This document shows, piece after piece, positions 8,334-17,290 of a stretch of 51,021 nucleotides of DNA. The notes beneath the pieces were generated by a model that saw only the letters and a list, made by a program, of their open reading frames with translations, was not told the origin of the DNA and did not search any database. Location: NCBI GenBank assembly GCA_964035545.1, contig CAXIUT010000056.1:1-51021 (forward strand), in the 5' to 3' direction. The translations under genes were made by a program, and so were the position numbers. This DNA comes from Bugula neritina (taxonomy: Eukaryota > Bryozoa > Gymnolaemata > Cheilostomatida > Bugulidae). Position 1 is the first letter of the stretch. Each line of letters opens with the position of its first letter.

Positions 8334-8578
8334 AGCATCCTGCCCAAAACCTGAAACACTGTGTGCCCCTAAGGTACAATGAAAACAGATAATTGGTCGG
8401 GTCATTTGTTTCAGAAAACAAAGCCGACGTTCCAGCACAGCGTTGCGCCCTGCCCTATGCGGCGCACGCGCCATTTATCATTTTTAAGAACAATCTTGGG
8501 AAACAGCCCGTCATTCTTATTGGCACTGGCTGCCCTCTTCTCGGATCAGCTGCGCGTCGTTTTTGACAGGAGCTTTCT

Positions 8579-9859
8579 ATGACAACTGCCCGCCTAAAAA
8601 TCCCTTATGTTCTGCCAAGTCAGGCACAAAAACATGTAACGGTAAACGAAGCCTTTGCCGCCTTTGATGGCGTGGTGCAGCTTTCGGCCATTAGCGCGAC
8701 AACCGTCACCCCCCCAGCCTCCCCTGCAGATGGCGACACCTATGTTGTGCCCACAGGGGCCACAGAAGATTGGACAGGCCAAGATGATGCCATCGCCATT
8801 TATGACAAGACTCTTTGGAGCTTTACGCCCCCCTCCGATGGGTTTTTATGTTATGTCATCGATGACGATCGGCTCTATCGCTATCTGGCGGGGTGGGACG
8901 CTCTTCCTGGCACAGAGACGCTGGCGCAACTTGGTATCAACGGCACGGCAGACAGCACCAATCGGTTGCTCGTTCAATCCGAAGGTATCGTTTTCAATCA
9001 TGCTGGCAGCCATCAACGCACCACAGTGAACAAACAAGCCCCGACCGATGACGCCGCTTTCAGTTTTCAAACAGATTTCTCGCCGCGAGCGCTGTTTGGG
9101 CTGTTGGGCTCGGATGATTTCACCTTAAAGACTTCGCCTGATGGCAACACCTATGCCACGGGGTTTTCCGTTGAAGCCGCCACGGGCAATGTTTCTTTGG
9201 GCAACATCACGGATTATTCCAGCGCGGTCACTCTTCACAGCAGCAGCACCCCAGAATTCAGCCTAATCACTGACGTCGAAGATTCCGCAGCCATTAAATA
9301 TTTGGATGCACAGGCTGGATCCTCGCAGAATTGCCGCCTCGCATGGTCCGCTGCCAGCAATGCTTTCACCATTGAAACCAACAACACACTTGCCCTCTCG
9401 ATTTCCGCGAATGGCACCGTGTCACACCCTCAAACACCGACCCTGTCCTACAGTCGAAATACGGATTTGTCCTGGGGTGGAAACACATCCGAAAAGATCG
9501 CGTTTGAAACCCAGCGGGTTTTACAGGGCAATATCAGCATGAACAGCGCCATGGACGAAGTCACAATCCTCCAAGCGGGTACTTATTTGGCAGCCATACG
9601 CATTGTTACCGCCAATGGCACAACGAATTCAGGGGACGCATGGTTTCTGGAGCTTCGCCAAAATGGCAGCAACATAATCGCTGCAGGCACAAACTTGTTT
9701 TGCCCCAACCAAACCAGCGGCACCGGAGTCGAAGCAACGCATTCCTTCACCCTACCAATCATTGCAGCGACAGATGACACAGTCGAAGTCTGGATCGCAT
9801 CTATCGATAGCTCTGCCACACTAAAAGGCGCCGCGCTTGAACTGGTGAAAATCGCTTAA
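8579..9859 (+). CDS. DUF2793 protein with C-terminal C1q/TNF-like region
   Basis: This 426-residue protein starts at an ATG with AGGAG eight bases upstream. Residues 1-110 match the DUF2793 family (TARLKIPYVLPSQAQKHVTV near the start), common in phage and gene-transfer-agent tail regions of Rhodobacterales. The middle is Ser/Thr-rich. The last 130 residues (from about IAFETQRVLQGNISM) have the pattern of a C1q/TNF-like jelly roll, a trimerising domain often found on surface fibres. No signal peptide is visible. Its location beside capsule genes suggests a surface or polymer-binding role, but this is inference. In the other copy (47294-48574) three codons differ. Confidence 0.7.
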   Translation: MTTARLKIPYVLPSQAQKHVTVNEAFAAFDGVVQLSAISATTVTPPASPADGDTYVVPTGATEDWTGQDDAIAIYDKTLWSFTPPSDGFLCYVIDDDRLYRYLAGWDALPGTETLAQLGINGTADSTNRLLVQSEGIVFNHAGSHQRTTVNKQAPTDDAAFSFQTDFSPRALFGLLGSDDFTLKTSPDGNTYATGFSVEAATGNVSLGNITDYSSAVTLHSSSTPEFSLITDVEDSAAIKYLDAQAGSSQNCRLAWSAASNAFTIETNNTLALSISANGTVSHPQTPTLSYSRNTDLSWGGNTSEKIAFETQRVLQGNISMNSAMDEVTILQAGTYLAAIRIVTANGTTNSGDAWFLELRQNGSNIIAAGTNLFCPNQTSGTGVEATHSFTLPIIAATDDTVEVWIASIDSSATLKGAALELVKIA

Positions 9860-10851
9860 CCGTCTTTGAGTGCGACCAGCACCTTTTGGAACACCGCATC
9901 TGACACGGGTTTACCACTGATGACGATCTTTTGGCCCTGCAAGGCCAACTTCAGCCCATTTGGCAAATGTTCCGCGCGCGGAACATTTTGCGCGGGCTTG
10001 GCTGGTTTTGCTGGGCGCAACAGCGTTGCAATCGCTGTCATCTCTGCGCTTGCATCCACAAAGGACGTCTTACTCAGCACTTTGCGCAAGGATGCACCCT
10101 GATCATCAGACACCTTCAAATACTCTGCCAATGCCAAACCCAACCGTTCGGGCAGGGCGGTTGGGAACTGCAGCGCGCCATCCAGGGCATGGTATATCCC
10201 AATGAAGGATCGAATGCGGGACCGCTTGGCGCGGCTGACATTGGCAAACAGGGTCAACAGAGCCTGTTTTTCGCTGTCATAGACACCACGTTTCGCCGCC
10301 TCTGCCGCCACGCGGGCCCGTTCGTAATAAGACAGGCCAACGCGGATCTCGTTTTCCTCGACCATGGACACATAGGCATCTGACGCATCCTTTGGCTGGC
10401 GCAACAGGGCTTGCACCGTATCAAACTCAGACCCTTCACCCTCCGCCGCCAACGCCTCTAGGGCGGCCAGACGCCGCCAGCCAGAGATCAGCCCATAGCG
10501 CGGACCATTGGGGGCAGGGGTGGGCAGCTCTGTCACCTCAATCGGGGTGCGTTGGCCATGGGCGCGAATACTCTCGATCAGGGCGCGCATGTCCTCGTCG
10601 TCTTGCACCACGCGGTCCCGCGCCAAATGATCGGGCTGGATGTCATCGCGGCTGATCCGCAGCACCATGCGCCCTTCGGCCTTGGCACTGGTCAGCTCAT
10701 CCGATAGTTCGCGCACCGCATGTTCCGCTGCGGTTTGTGCCGCCACCTGCGCAATGGGCGGGCCTGTCGCGGACTTCACCTCTGGGGTGGGTTGATCCCC
10801 AGACAAAAACGCCTCTCGCGGGCCAGATAACCGTTTGCGTGCCATTTTCAC
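9856..10851 (-). CDS. parB: ParB/RepB-family plasmid partition protein
   Basis: This 331-residue protein has a charged N-terminus, then the ParB N-terminal domain (about 60-150) with the box LISGWRRLAALEA. A helix-turn-helix region (about 165-230) and a C-terminal dimerisation region follow. ParB proteins bind centromere sites and stimulate the ParA ATPase. It lies downstream of parA with 64 bp between them holding 21-bp tandem repeats. Its stop overlaps that of the convergent DUF2793 gene by four bases. The second copy has an Arg-to-His change near residue 292 and one silent change. Confidence 0.9.
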   Translation of the reverse strand: MKMARKRLSGPREAFLSGDQPTPEVKSATGPPIAQVAAQTAAEHAVRELSDELTSAKAEGRMVLRISRDDIQPDHLARDRVVQDDEDMRALIESIRAHGQRTPIEVTELPTPAPNGPRYGLISGWRRLAALEALAAEGEGSEFDTVQALLRQPKDASDAYVSMVEENEIRVGLSYYERARVAAEAAKRGVYDSEKQALLTLFANVSRAKRSRIRSFIGIYHALDGALQFPTALPERLGLALAEYLKVSDDQGASLRKVLSKTSFVDASAEMTAIATLLRPAKPAKPAQNVPRAEHLPNGLKLALQGQKIVISGKPVSDAVFQKVLVALKDG

Positions 10852-10875
10852 ATTCCCCTTATTTACAAGGCATTA

Positions 10876-10930
10876 AAGACTCTTGCTCAAGTGATTAAGA
10901 CTCTAGCTCAAGTGATTAAGACTCTAGCTC
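10876..10930. repeat. 21-bp tandem repeats between parA and parB, candidate centromere or operator
   Basis: Two full 21-bp units (10876-10896 and 10897-10917) and a 13-base partial unit read AAGACTCTNGCTCAAGTGAT in consensus. The first unit contains the short dyad CTTGCTCAAG. The third unit runs into the last codons of parA. Tandem repeats at this place are typical for parS-like partition sites or ParA/ParB operators. Confidence 0.65.
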
Positions 10931-12295
10931 CAGCTCATCACGCCGCCAGCTGCCGATCAACAGCTTTTTGAACATCGCATAGGTTTGATCAAAGGTCTCT
11001 CGACCTCGCGCATAGGTCTCTCGGTTAAAGTCGCGATAGTCAGCCTCGTAGATGCCGTTCACTTGCTCGCCCGCTTGCCCGACCAGCGCGGTGTAATCCT
11101 GTCGGAACGGCGACATGAACCGGCCAAGATAGGCCTGCATCAGCGCAGACAGCTCCATCTGTTGCGCCCCGTCAAAGCGGGTGATTACCGTGCGCACCGC
11201 ATCCCATTCAAACCGAATTTCTTGCCGCCCCAACGCACGGGCCGCCATGTTCTCTCCGTCCTCGATGGACTGAAAGGTGGCGTGCAGCATGTCAAAGAAC
11301 CGACCCGTGGAATCAAACTCCAGAAACGACGCGCCAAGGGGCACCATCAGGATATCCGCCGCCGTCAGCCCGTTGATCGTCAGATAGCCAAGGGCAGGGG
11401 GCGTATCGAGCAGGACAAGGTCATAGTCATCAAGCACCCCATCCGCCTCTAGCCGTGCGCTCAGCGCGTCCCACAGCTTCCAGCCAGGCACACCCATACG
11501 CCAGACCGGGATCTGAAACTCAGCCCAGTACAGGTTCAACTGCGCCCCAATCAAATCAATGTTGGGCCAATGGGTGGTTTGGATCACATCTTGGCAAGAC
11601 ACATCGAGTGCATCGCTCAGCGTTTCATCCAAAGGCAGGGGCGCCGAACCACGATCCGCGCGGCGTCGGTTTTCATCCTGCAACGCGATCGCGTAATCCT
11701 TGGCGATCAGCGGGAACACCGTCATCCATTCGTCTTCCACAGGCCGCCCAAAGATCGACGTCATTGACCCCTGACTATCCAGATCAATCACCAGCACCTT
11801 ATACCCATCCAACGCCGCGGACATGGCCAGATGCGCCGCCGTGGATGTTTTACCAACCCCGCCCTTAAAGTTCGCCACAGCCGCAATCTTTGCCTTCGCA
11901 CCCTTTGGACGGTAGGGCAGATATTCTTTGGTCTTCGATCCCTCAGACGCGAAATGGTGGCGCAGTTGCAGAACCTCATCCAGCGTGAACCACTTGGCCC
12001 CGCCATCGGTTTCTGACAGGCCTTGGGGCAGGTTTGGATTTGCCTTTAGCACACGGCGGAAATGGGGGGTCGCCACAGGGATCAAATACTTGGTGATTTC
12101 CCATGTGGAAAACAAACGCAGCTCTTTGCCACTGTCGTCTTCAACACCGCGCGACATCAAATCATCACGGCCCTTACCACAGGCCTGCGCGATGCGTTCA
12201 AAATCATCCGTAACAACGGGATCGCCAAGCTCGGCTAAGGCCGCATCAGCGGAAATATTGAAATAAGGAGGAAGGATTTGATCCTTGGGTGCCAT
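10916..12295 (-). CDS. parA: ParA/RepA-family partition ATPase
   Basis: This 459-residue type Ia ParA has an N-terminal DNA-binding region (1-130) that includes a MerR-like ETDGGAKWFTLDEV segment. The deviant Walker A FKGGVGKTS is at 143-151, Walker A' DLDSQG at 171-176 and the LLDTPPALGYL motif at about 304-314. Such proteins position plasmid copies with ParB and repress their own promoter through the N-terminal domain. It is transcribed away from the origin and repA, with parB downstream. The start at 12295 has AAGGAGGAAG about 14 bases upstream. Confidence 0.93.
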   Translation of the reverse strand: MAPKDQILPPYFNISADAALAELGDPVVTDDFERIAQACGKGRDDLMSRGVEDDSGKELRLFSTWEITKYLIPVATPHFRRVLKANPNLPQGLSETDGGAKWFTLDEVLQLRHHFASEGSKTKEYLPYRPKGAKAKIAAVANFKGGVGKTSTAAHLAMSAALDGYKVLVIDLDSQGSMTSIFGRPVEDEWMTVFPLIAKDYAIALQDENRRRADRGSAPLPLDETLSDALDVSCQDVIQTTHWPNIDLIGAQLNLYWAEFQIPVWRMGVPGWKLWDALSARLEADGVLDDYDLVLLDTPPALGYLTINGLTAADILMVPLGASFLEFDSTGRFFDMLHATFQSIEDGENMAARALGRQEIRFEWDAVRTVITRFDGAQQMELSALMQAYLGRFMSPFRQDYTALVGQAGEQVNGIYEADYRDFNRETYARGRETFDQTYAMFKKLLIGSWRRDELELES

Positions 12296-12566
12296 GCCTG
12301 TGCGCCTTGTATCTGCTTAGAAATAGGCGATCGTGTGCCGCCTTTTTACCTAGGTACCACAAAACGTAGCATATGAAAGAATTATCAGCACAAAAACCAT
12401 TTTTTCTAAGGAAAATCAGATCTTTCCACCTGTATAAGGCAGCAGCTGAAGCGGATTTTCAATCCAAGAGCTGTTATATTTATAGTTATTTATCAGTTAA
12501 AGAACCAAGTCATTTTGCCAAGGCATTGTTTTTTTTACATTTATCGGGCCTAATTTCATCTTACCC

Positions 12567-12632
12567 GACTCTGATCCCACGATAAGGCGATTCCAATCCC
12601 ACGTTCAGGTGACTCTGATCCCACGTTGGCGC
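12567..12632 (+). repeat. Three 22-bp iterons of the replication origin
   Basis: Contiguous units at 12567-12588, 12589-12610 and 12611-12632 share the core ATCCCACG, preceded by GACTCTG or GATTCCA. The spacing of exactly 22 bp, two helical turns, is typical of Rep-binding iterons. They lie about 150 bp upstream of repA. Confidence 0.85.
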
Positions 12633-12640
12633 GCTTGATT

Positions 12641-12649
12641 TTATCCACA
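12641..12649 (+). promoter_or_regulatory. DnaA box TTATCCACA
   Basis: A perfect consensus DnaA box lies eight bases after the last iteron, as expected where host DnaA helps RepA open an origin. Confidence 0.75.
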
Positions 12650-12779
12650 GGGCTTTCTAGCGTGGTGTCACTAAAACCACGAAGAGATTCGTGTATAACA
12701 ATCGGGGCAAATCCCGAACAGAGCAGAACAGACCAAAGGCAAAAGATCTTTGACATACGGCAGGTAAAGGGCCCATAGC

Positions 12780-13787
12780 ATGACAACAGCAACGCTGTTG
12801 CCAGACCGGTATCCAAACCGGGATTTCTTTGTGTGCGATGTGTTTGACGCATTGCCCAAAGACGATTTGGCATCCATGGAACACCCGATTTTTTCGCTTT
12901 CAACAAAGCCAGACCGCCGGATTCTGCGCTATGAACACGGGGGCACGCAGATTGAAATTACGCCCTCGGTGCGCGGCCTTGCGACGCTCCATGACAAAGA
13001 CATTCTGATCTTTTGTATCAGCCAGTTGATGGCAGGGATCAATGCGGGCAGGGCGGTTAGCCAGACTTTGCATTTGACGGCGCATGATCTGATGGTGGCC
13101 ACCAACCGTGAAACCTCGGGCGATGGATACAAGCGGTTGCGCGAAGCCTTCGAGCGCCTTGCAGGAACCCGCATCACCACCAATATTGTGACAGGCGATG
13201 TAGAGGCCACCAGCGGCTTTGGCCTGATTGAAAGCTGGCAGGTGGTGCGCAAGACGGGCAGGGGCCGCATGACCCATGTTGTGGTGAAACTGTCCGATTG
13301 GTTGTTTCGTGCGGTCACGTCGAAATCCGTGCTGACGCTCAGCCGTGATTATTTCCGTCTGCGCAAACCATTGGAACGGCGCGTCTATGAAATCGCGCGC
13401 AAACATTGCGGGCGACAACGCGAATGGCGCGTGTCTTTGGAAACGCTGTTGCACAAGTCAGGCTCGAACAGCCCGCGCCGTGTGTTTCGAAAAATGATCC
13501 GCGATATGATCGCGGCTGATCACCTGCCCGATTACCAATTGTTCGAAGAACCCGATGACATTATCCGCGTCACACAACGCGATGTGGTGCTTGATGCGAT
13601 CAGCCGGCCGGTGATCAAACCAGACACGATGGATCGCGCGCGCCAACTGGCCCCTGAATGGGATGTCTATGCCCTGCAAGCGGAATGGATGGCCTGGTGG
13701 GCAGGCAGCGGACGACAGCCGTTGCGCAGTGCAGACGCCGCATTCTTGGGCTGGCTCAAAGGGCGCATCAAACGAGACCGCGATTAG
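12780..13787 (+). CDS. repA: Plasmid replication initiator RepA (RPA family)
   Basis: This 335-residue protein matches the replication initiator protein A family, with the strong N-terminal block containing HPIFSLSTKPDRRILRYEHG and the LTAHDLMVATNR region. Winged-helix DNA binding is expected in the first 230 residues. The start at 12780 has AAAGGG about ten bases upstream. It would bind the iterons at 12567-12632 to start replication. It is divergent from parAB and overlaps the convergent RTX gene by four bases at its end. Roseobacter plasmids are known to use this replicase type; the exact compatibility group cannot be read from the sequence alone. Confidence 0.93.
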   Translation: MTTATLLPDRYPNRDFFVCDVFDALPKDDLASMEHPIFSLSTKPDRRILRYEHGGTQIEITPSVRGLATLHDKDILIFCISQLMAGINAGRAVSQTLHLTAHDLMVATNRETSGDGYKRLREAFERLAGTRITTNIVTGDVEATSGFGLIESWQVVRKTGRGRMTHVVVKLSDWLFRAVTSKSVLTLSRDYFRLRKPLERRVYEIARKHCGRQREWRVSLETLLHKSGSNSPRRVFRKMIRDMIAADHLPDYQLFEEPDDIIRVTQRDVVLDAISRPVIKPDTMDRARQLAPEWDVYALQAEWMAWWAGSGRQPLRSADAAFLGWLKGRIKRDRD

Positions 13788-15802
13788 ACGATTTCCAGAT
13801 CGTTGAGCAGCGCCGCCCTTGAGGTGTTTTCCACGGTCAGTATATCGCCGCCGCCAAAGTCAAAGATCACATCGCCCCCACTTTCTGTGGCATAGGTCAG
13901 CGCCTCGGCCGCATCTGCATAGCCAAAGTTATCAAGCTGGATCGTGTCGATGTTGTTCTCAAAATCTTTGATGATGTCCGCATCCTCGGTGTGGTCAAAA
14001 TGAAAGATGTCAGCGCCATCCCCGCCATAAAGCGTGTCATCCCCGTGCCCCCCGTCAAAACGGTCAACGCCGTGGCCGCCAAACAACGTGTCATCGCCCG
14101 AGCGTCCATAAAGACTGTCATCGCCATGATAGCTGCGCAATCGGTTGCCCCCAGAGGTGCCGTACATTTTATCATCCCCCGTGTTGGATCCTGTGGCCCC
14201 TTCAAAGCCAGACATCACATCATTGACGGCCCACCCCCCTGATACGCTATCCGCTTCAAGGTCGATGATGATGCCGCCCGAACTGTCGTAGTAGCTGATA
14301 TAGTCAAATCCTGATCCGCCATAGAAGCTTTCGACTCCGCCGCCAACGCGGATGTAATCATCTCCATCCCCGCCATAGATTTTGTCACTGCCTGATCCGC
14401 CATAGAAATCGTCATCGCCCCCATAGCCGCGCAGGGTATTCGCACCTGATGTGCCTGTAATGTTGTCGTTCCCTACCTTTGATCCTGACACGCTCTCAAA
14501 GCTGTCGATCACATCGTTGACCGCCCAAGACCCTGAAACGCTGTTTGCAGCGAGGTCGATGGTGATGCCCCTCGTGCTGTCGTAATAGCTGATGTAATCG
14601 GTGCCAGAGCCACCGTAAAAGCTCTCTACTCCGCCACCGACACGCACATAATCATCGCCGCTGCCCCCGTAGATGGTGTCAGCCCCAACGCCTCCGTAGA
14701 ACCGATCATCCCCGCCATTGCCGTGTAGCGTGTTGCCTTCTGATGTGCCCGTGATGGTATCATTCCCCGTGTTCGATCCAGAGAAGCTTTCAAAGCTGCC
14801 GATCACATCGTTGTTGGCCCAAGACCCCGTGATAAAATCTATGGACAGGTCAACCGTGATGCCGCCCGAAGAAGAGTAATAGTCGAGGTGATCTGTGCCA
14901 TCCCCGCCATAGAAGCTTTCGACACCGCCGCCAACGCGGATATAATCATCTCCATCCCCGCCATAGATTTTGTCCTTTCCAGGGCCGCCATAGAAACTGT
15001 CATCGCCACCATATCCGCGCAAGATGTTGGCCTCTGATGTGCCCGTGATCGTATCACCCCCCGTGTCCGATCCAGACACGCCCTCAAAGCTGTCGATGGT
15101 GTCGTTGTTGGCCCAAGACCCTGAAACGCTGTTCGCAGCGAGGTCGATGGTGATGCCCCCCGTGCTGTCGTAATAGCTGATGTAATCGGTGCCAGAGCCA
15201 CCGTAAAAGTTCTCTACTCCGCCACCGACACGCACATAATCATCGCCGCTGTTGCCATAGATTTTGTCATTGCCCGCGCCGCCATAAAACCGATCATCAC
15301 CCCCATAGCCCTTAAAGATGTTGGCCCCTGATGTGCCATACATCGTGTCATCCCCAGTTTTGGAGCCCCCAACACTTTCAAAGCCGTCAATCAGATCATT
15401 ACTGGCCCAAGACCCCGTGACCGTGTTGGCCGCTAGATTTATGGTGATCCCCTCTGGGCTGTCATAATAGCTGATGTAGTCTTTGCCATCGCCGCCATAA
15501 AAGCTTTGCGTGCCAGCGCTGGCGCGGGCGTAATCATTGCCTGCGCCCAAATGCAGCGTGTCATTGCCACCCCCGCCATAGACACTGTCGACCCCGTCAA
15601 AACCGCAAAGGTAATCGTCCCCCGCACCCCCATAAAGCCGATCGTTTCCATCCCCGCCATAGATCGTGTCATTCCCGTCATACCCAGACAACAGGTCGTC
15701 CCCGTCAAAGCCATAGATCGTGTCAGATGCGGCAGTGCCGTTTAATGTGTCATCCCCATTGCTGCCCACAACCATGCGGTTTGCTCCTGTGCTGTGCCCC
15801 AA
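13784..15802 (-). CDS. RTX-repeat calcium-binding secreted protein
   Basis: This 672-residue protein consists almost entirely of glycine/aspartate nonapeptide repeats (GGxGxDxUx). It starts with a block at about 14-90, followed by five 98-residue composite units and a C-terminal segment (about 598-672, ADIFHFDHTEDADIIKDF onward) typical of type I secretion substrates. No enzymatic, pore-forming or adhesin domain is visible, so it is best called a surface or matrix calcium-binding protein. Met10 is an alternative start. No type I secretion genes are in the window, so export must rely on another replicon. Location next to polysaccharide genes suggests a biofilm or capsule-matrix role. Confidence 0.85.
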   Translation of the reverse strand: MGHSTGANRMVVGSNGDDTLNGTAASDTIYGFDGDDLLSGYDGNDTIYGGDGNDRLYGGAGDDYLCGFDGVDSVYGGGGNDTLHLGAGNDYARASAGTQSFYGGDGKDYISYYDSPEGITINLAANTVTGSWASNDLIDGFESVGGSKTGDDTMYGTSGANIFKGYGGDDRFYGGAGNDKIYGNSGDDYVRVGGGVENFYGGSGTDYISYYDSTGGITIDLAANSVSGSWANNDTIDSFEGVSGSDTGGDTITGTSEANILRGYGGDDSFYGGPGKDKIYGGDGDDYIRVGGGVESFYGGDGTDHLDYYSSSGGITVDLSIDFITGSWANNDVIGSFESFSGSNTGNDTITGTSEGNTLHGNGGDDRFYGGVGADTIYGGSGDDYVRVGGGVESFYGGSGTDYISYYDSTRGITIDLAANSVSGSWAVNDVIDSFESVSGSKVGNDNITGTSGANTLRGYGGDDDFYGGSGSDKIYGGDGDDYIRVGGGVESFYGGSGFDYISYYDSSGGIIIDLEADSVSGGWAVNDVMSGFEGATGSNTGDDKMYGTSGGNRLRSYHGDDSLYGRSGDDTLFGGHGVDRFDGGHGDDTLYGGDGADIFHFDHTEDADIIKDFENNIDTIQLDNFGYADAAEALTYATESGGDVIFDFGGGDILTVENTSRAALLNDLEIV
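14072..15541 (-). repeat. Five 294-bp units within the RTX gene
   Basis: The YY-centred motif recurs at residues 112, 210, 308, 406 and 504, an exact 98-residue period. Each unit has an RTX block followed by a segment like ITIDLAANSVSGSWA. Several units are nearly identical in DNA, pointing to recent expansion or gene conversion. Confidence 0.9.
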
Positions 15803-15921
15803 AAGATTGGCAACAGGCTAGGGGTGGGAGTTTGGGGAAAGATGAAAAAGTCCCTGTAATCACGCAAGCGTGCGCCGCTTTTTTGGCATCTTTTTAGGGG
15901 TTTTTTCCTAAACCTTGCGGC

Positions 15922-17043
15922 TTATTGCACAAAGCCGCTGATGGAGCCGATCAACCCAAAGATCGTGGTGGCCACATTCAACGGGCTTTCGGTGACCAGA
16001 ACCGTGTCTTTGGGGTGGATTTTAAATTGGCTGGCACTGAACAGCCCATCTGTGGTGGTCAGATCGATGGTAAAGATTACCCGCGGCTGGGCGGGGCCGC
16101 GCCCTGTGCCCACTTGGCTGGCGCTGTAGTTGCGCAGGATCAGAATGCCCTGCGGGTTGGCGCGACTGTCAAGCAAGCCGCCCATCTGGGACAGCGCATC
16201 TGATGCGGTCAGATGATCGCTTTCGAAATACACAAGGCTTTCGGTCAGAGCAGCGCCAAAGGCGCGGAAATAGCGATTGTCTTGTTCCACGATGATTTTG
16301 TCACGGCCCTTGAGGATCGTATCAAATTTCGGCTGGGTATATAATTTACGCGCTGAAATTCCATAGGTGCGGCCTGCGCGTTGCAGGCGAATTTGCGGAT
16401 TACGCAGATCAGGGCTGATGCCCCCACCCGAACTGATCATATCCAGAACCGTGGAATGGCGCGTCGTCAATGGATAGAGCCCAGGTTTGGCCACACCACT
16501 GACCAAACCCACAGAACTGGCTTGGCCTTGTTCGATACTCAGCTGGACTTGGGCCGAGGAGACGATGCTTTCCAAGCGGTCTTGGATGTTGCTCCGTGCG
16601 TTTTCTGCCGTCATGCCCGACACTTTGATGCGATCAAGGTAGGGAATGAAAATTTTGCCATCGGATTGCACTTGGATCTGTTTCAATTCCACCAGCTTAG
16701 AGGATTCGTTGGTCAACAGAGAGTTTTGCTGACTGTCCCAGATGATCAGGCTGATCAGGTCGCCACGTTGGATCATAGGGTCACCGCCGATGTGGGCGTG
16801 GTTGATCCAGCTGGTAATTTGGCGCGGACCAGTGCGCGGCCATTTTGCCACTTGGGGCAGTAATTCTTTGCTAATTTTGTAAACAACAAAATCTTTAGGG
16901 ATGTCACTGTCCGAGTTTCTTTGCGCGCTCAGAACCTCTGATTGCAAGGGCCCGCCACGGGGCAGGCTACATGCCGCCAAAGCACCCAAACAGAGCGTCA
17001 GCACAAGGCAAGTTTTCAGCGTAGATCTCAGCAGCAACATCAT
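15922..17043 (-). CDS. Outer-membrane polysaccharide export (OPX) lipoprotein, Wza/KpsD-like
   Basis: The frame opens at 17076, but the Met at 17043 gives a proper lipoprotein signal (MMLLLRSTLKTCLVLTLCLG, then lipobox LAAC). The protein is about 373 residues. It has the polysaccharide export domain (RGDLISLIIWDSQQNSLL through the GKIFIPYLDRI strand), SLBB-like segments and a hydrophobic amphipathic C-terminus (VATTIFGLIGSISGFVQ), which in Wza forms the outer-membrane helix barrel. It would form the outer pore of the exporter with KpsE. It is encoded away from kpsMTE, divergent from the sugar transferase, with a 214-bp or larger promoter region. RTX lies downstream on the same strand. Confidence 0.88.
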   Translation of the reverse strand: MMLLLRSTLKTCLVLTLCLGALAACSLPRGGPLQSEVLSAQRNSDSDIPKDFVVYKISKELLPQVAKWPRTGPRQITSWINHAHIGGDPMIQRGDLISLIIWDSQQNSLLTNESSKLVELKQIQVQSDGKIFIPYLDRIKVSGMTAENARSNIQDRLESIVSSAQVQLSIEQGQASSVGLVSGVAKPGLYPLTTRHSTVLDMISSGGGISPDLRNPQIRLQRAGRTYGISARKLYTQPKFDTILKGRDKIIVEQDNRYFRAFGAALTESLVYFESDHLTASDALSQMGGLLDSRANPQGILILRNYSASQVGTGRGPAQPRVIFTIDLTTTDGLFSASQFKIHPKDTVLVTESPLNVATTIFGLIGSISGFVQ

Positions 17044-17290
17044 TCGCACATCCCCAATGTGAATTCTTGTTCGCATGCCATTATGGTGGACGCAACCCAG
17101 AGCTGCCTGCCAGCCCGACTCTGGCTGAAAAAATTTCTAAAACCCAATTAAGCCTCATTAAACCATGTTGAGCGGCGTTTGATTCTGGCCTCGTGCTCTC
17201 TAGGAACTGCCTAAAAAAGCGGCACATTGAGTTGAATCTTAGGCAGAACTCCTGCATAGCGGCGGAAATCCACGCGTATTATAGAATCAA

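Larger units (their letters stand above)
1..12306. repeat. Terminal duplication, left copy
   Basis: Bases 1-12306 reappear at 38716-51021 at a constant offset of 38,715. Every gene in the block recurs with the same strand and length. The block starts inside a transposase gene and ends just upstream of parA, so neither edge is a natural element end. This is what an untrimmed circular contig looks like and implies a plasmid of about 38,715 bp. A real 12.3-kb duplication cannot be excluded, because at least five substitutions separate the copies. Confidence 0.95.
12296..12779. other. Probable plasmid replication origin region
   Basis: This 484-bp gap between divergent parA and repA contains an AT-rich stretch (about 12370-12560), three 22-bp iterons, a DnaA box and a 5'-CCTAGG palindrome near 12350 that may belong to the parA promoter. 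Together they fit an iteron-regulated origin recognised by the adjacent RepA. The region occurs only once in the window because the terminal duplication stops at its edge. Confidence 0.8.

Noticed and set aside
12373-12585. 70-residue frame in the origin region
   Set aside because: It overlaps the AT-rich part of the origin and an iteron, and has no ribosome site or homology signal.
13784-15802. RTX protein as a cytotoxin
   Set aside because: Only calcium-binding repeats and a secretion signal are visible. There is no pore-forming, lipase or protease domain and no activating acyltransferase gene.
17149-17165. TTAA-N6-TTAA motif resembling a CtrA site upstream of the OPX and sugar transferase genes
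   Set aside because: The spacing is six instead of seven and the match is partial; too weak to list as a regulatory site.
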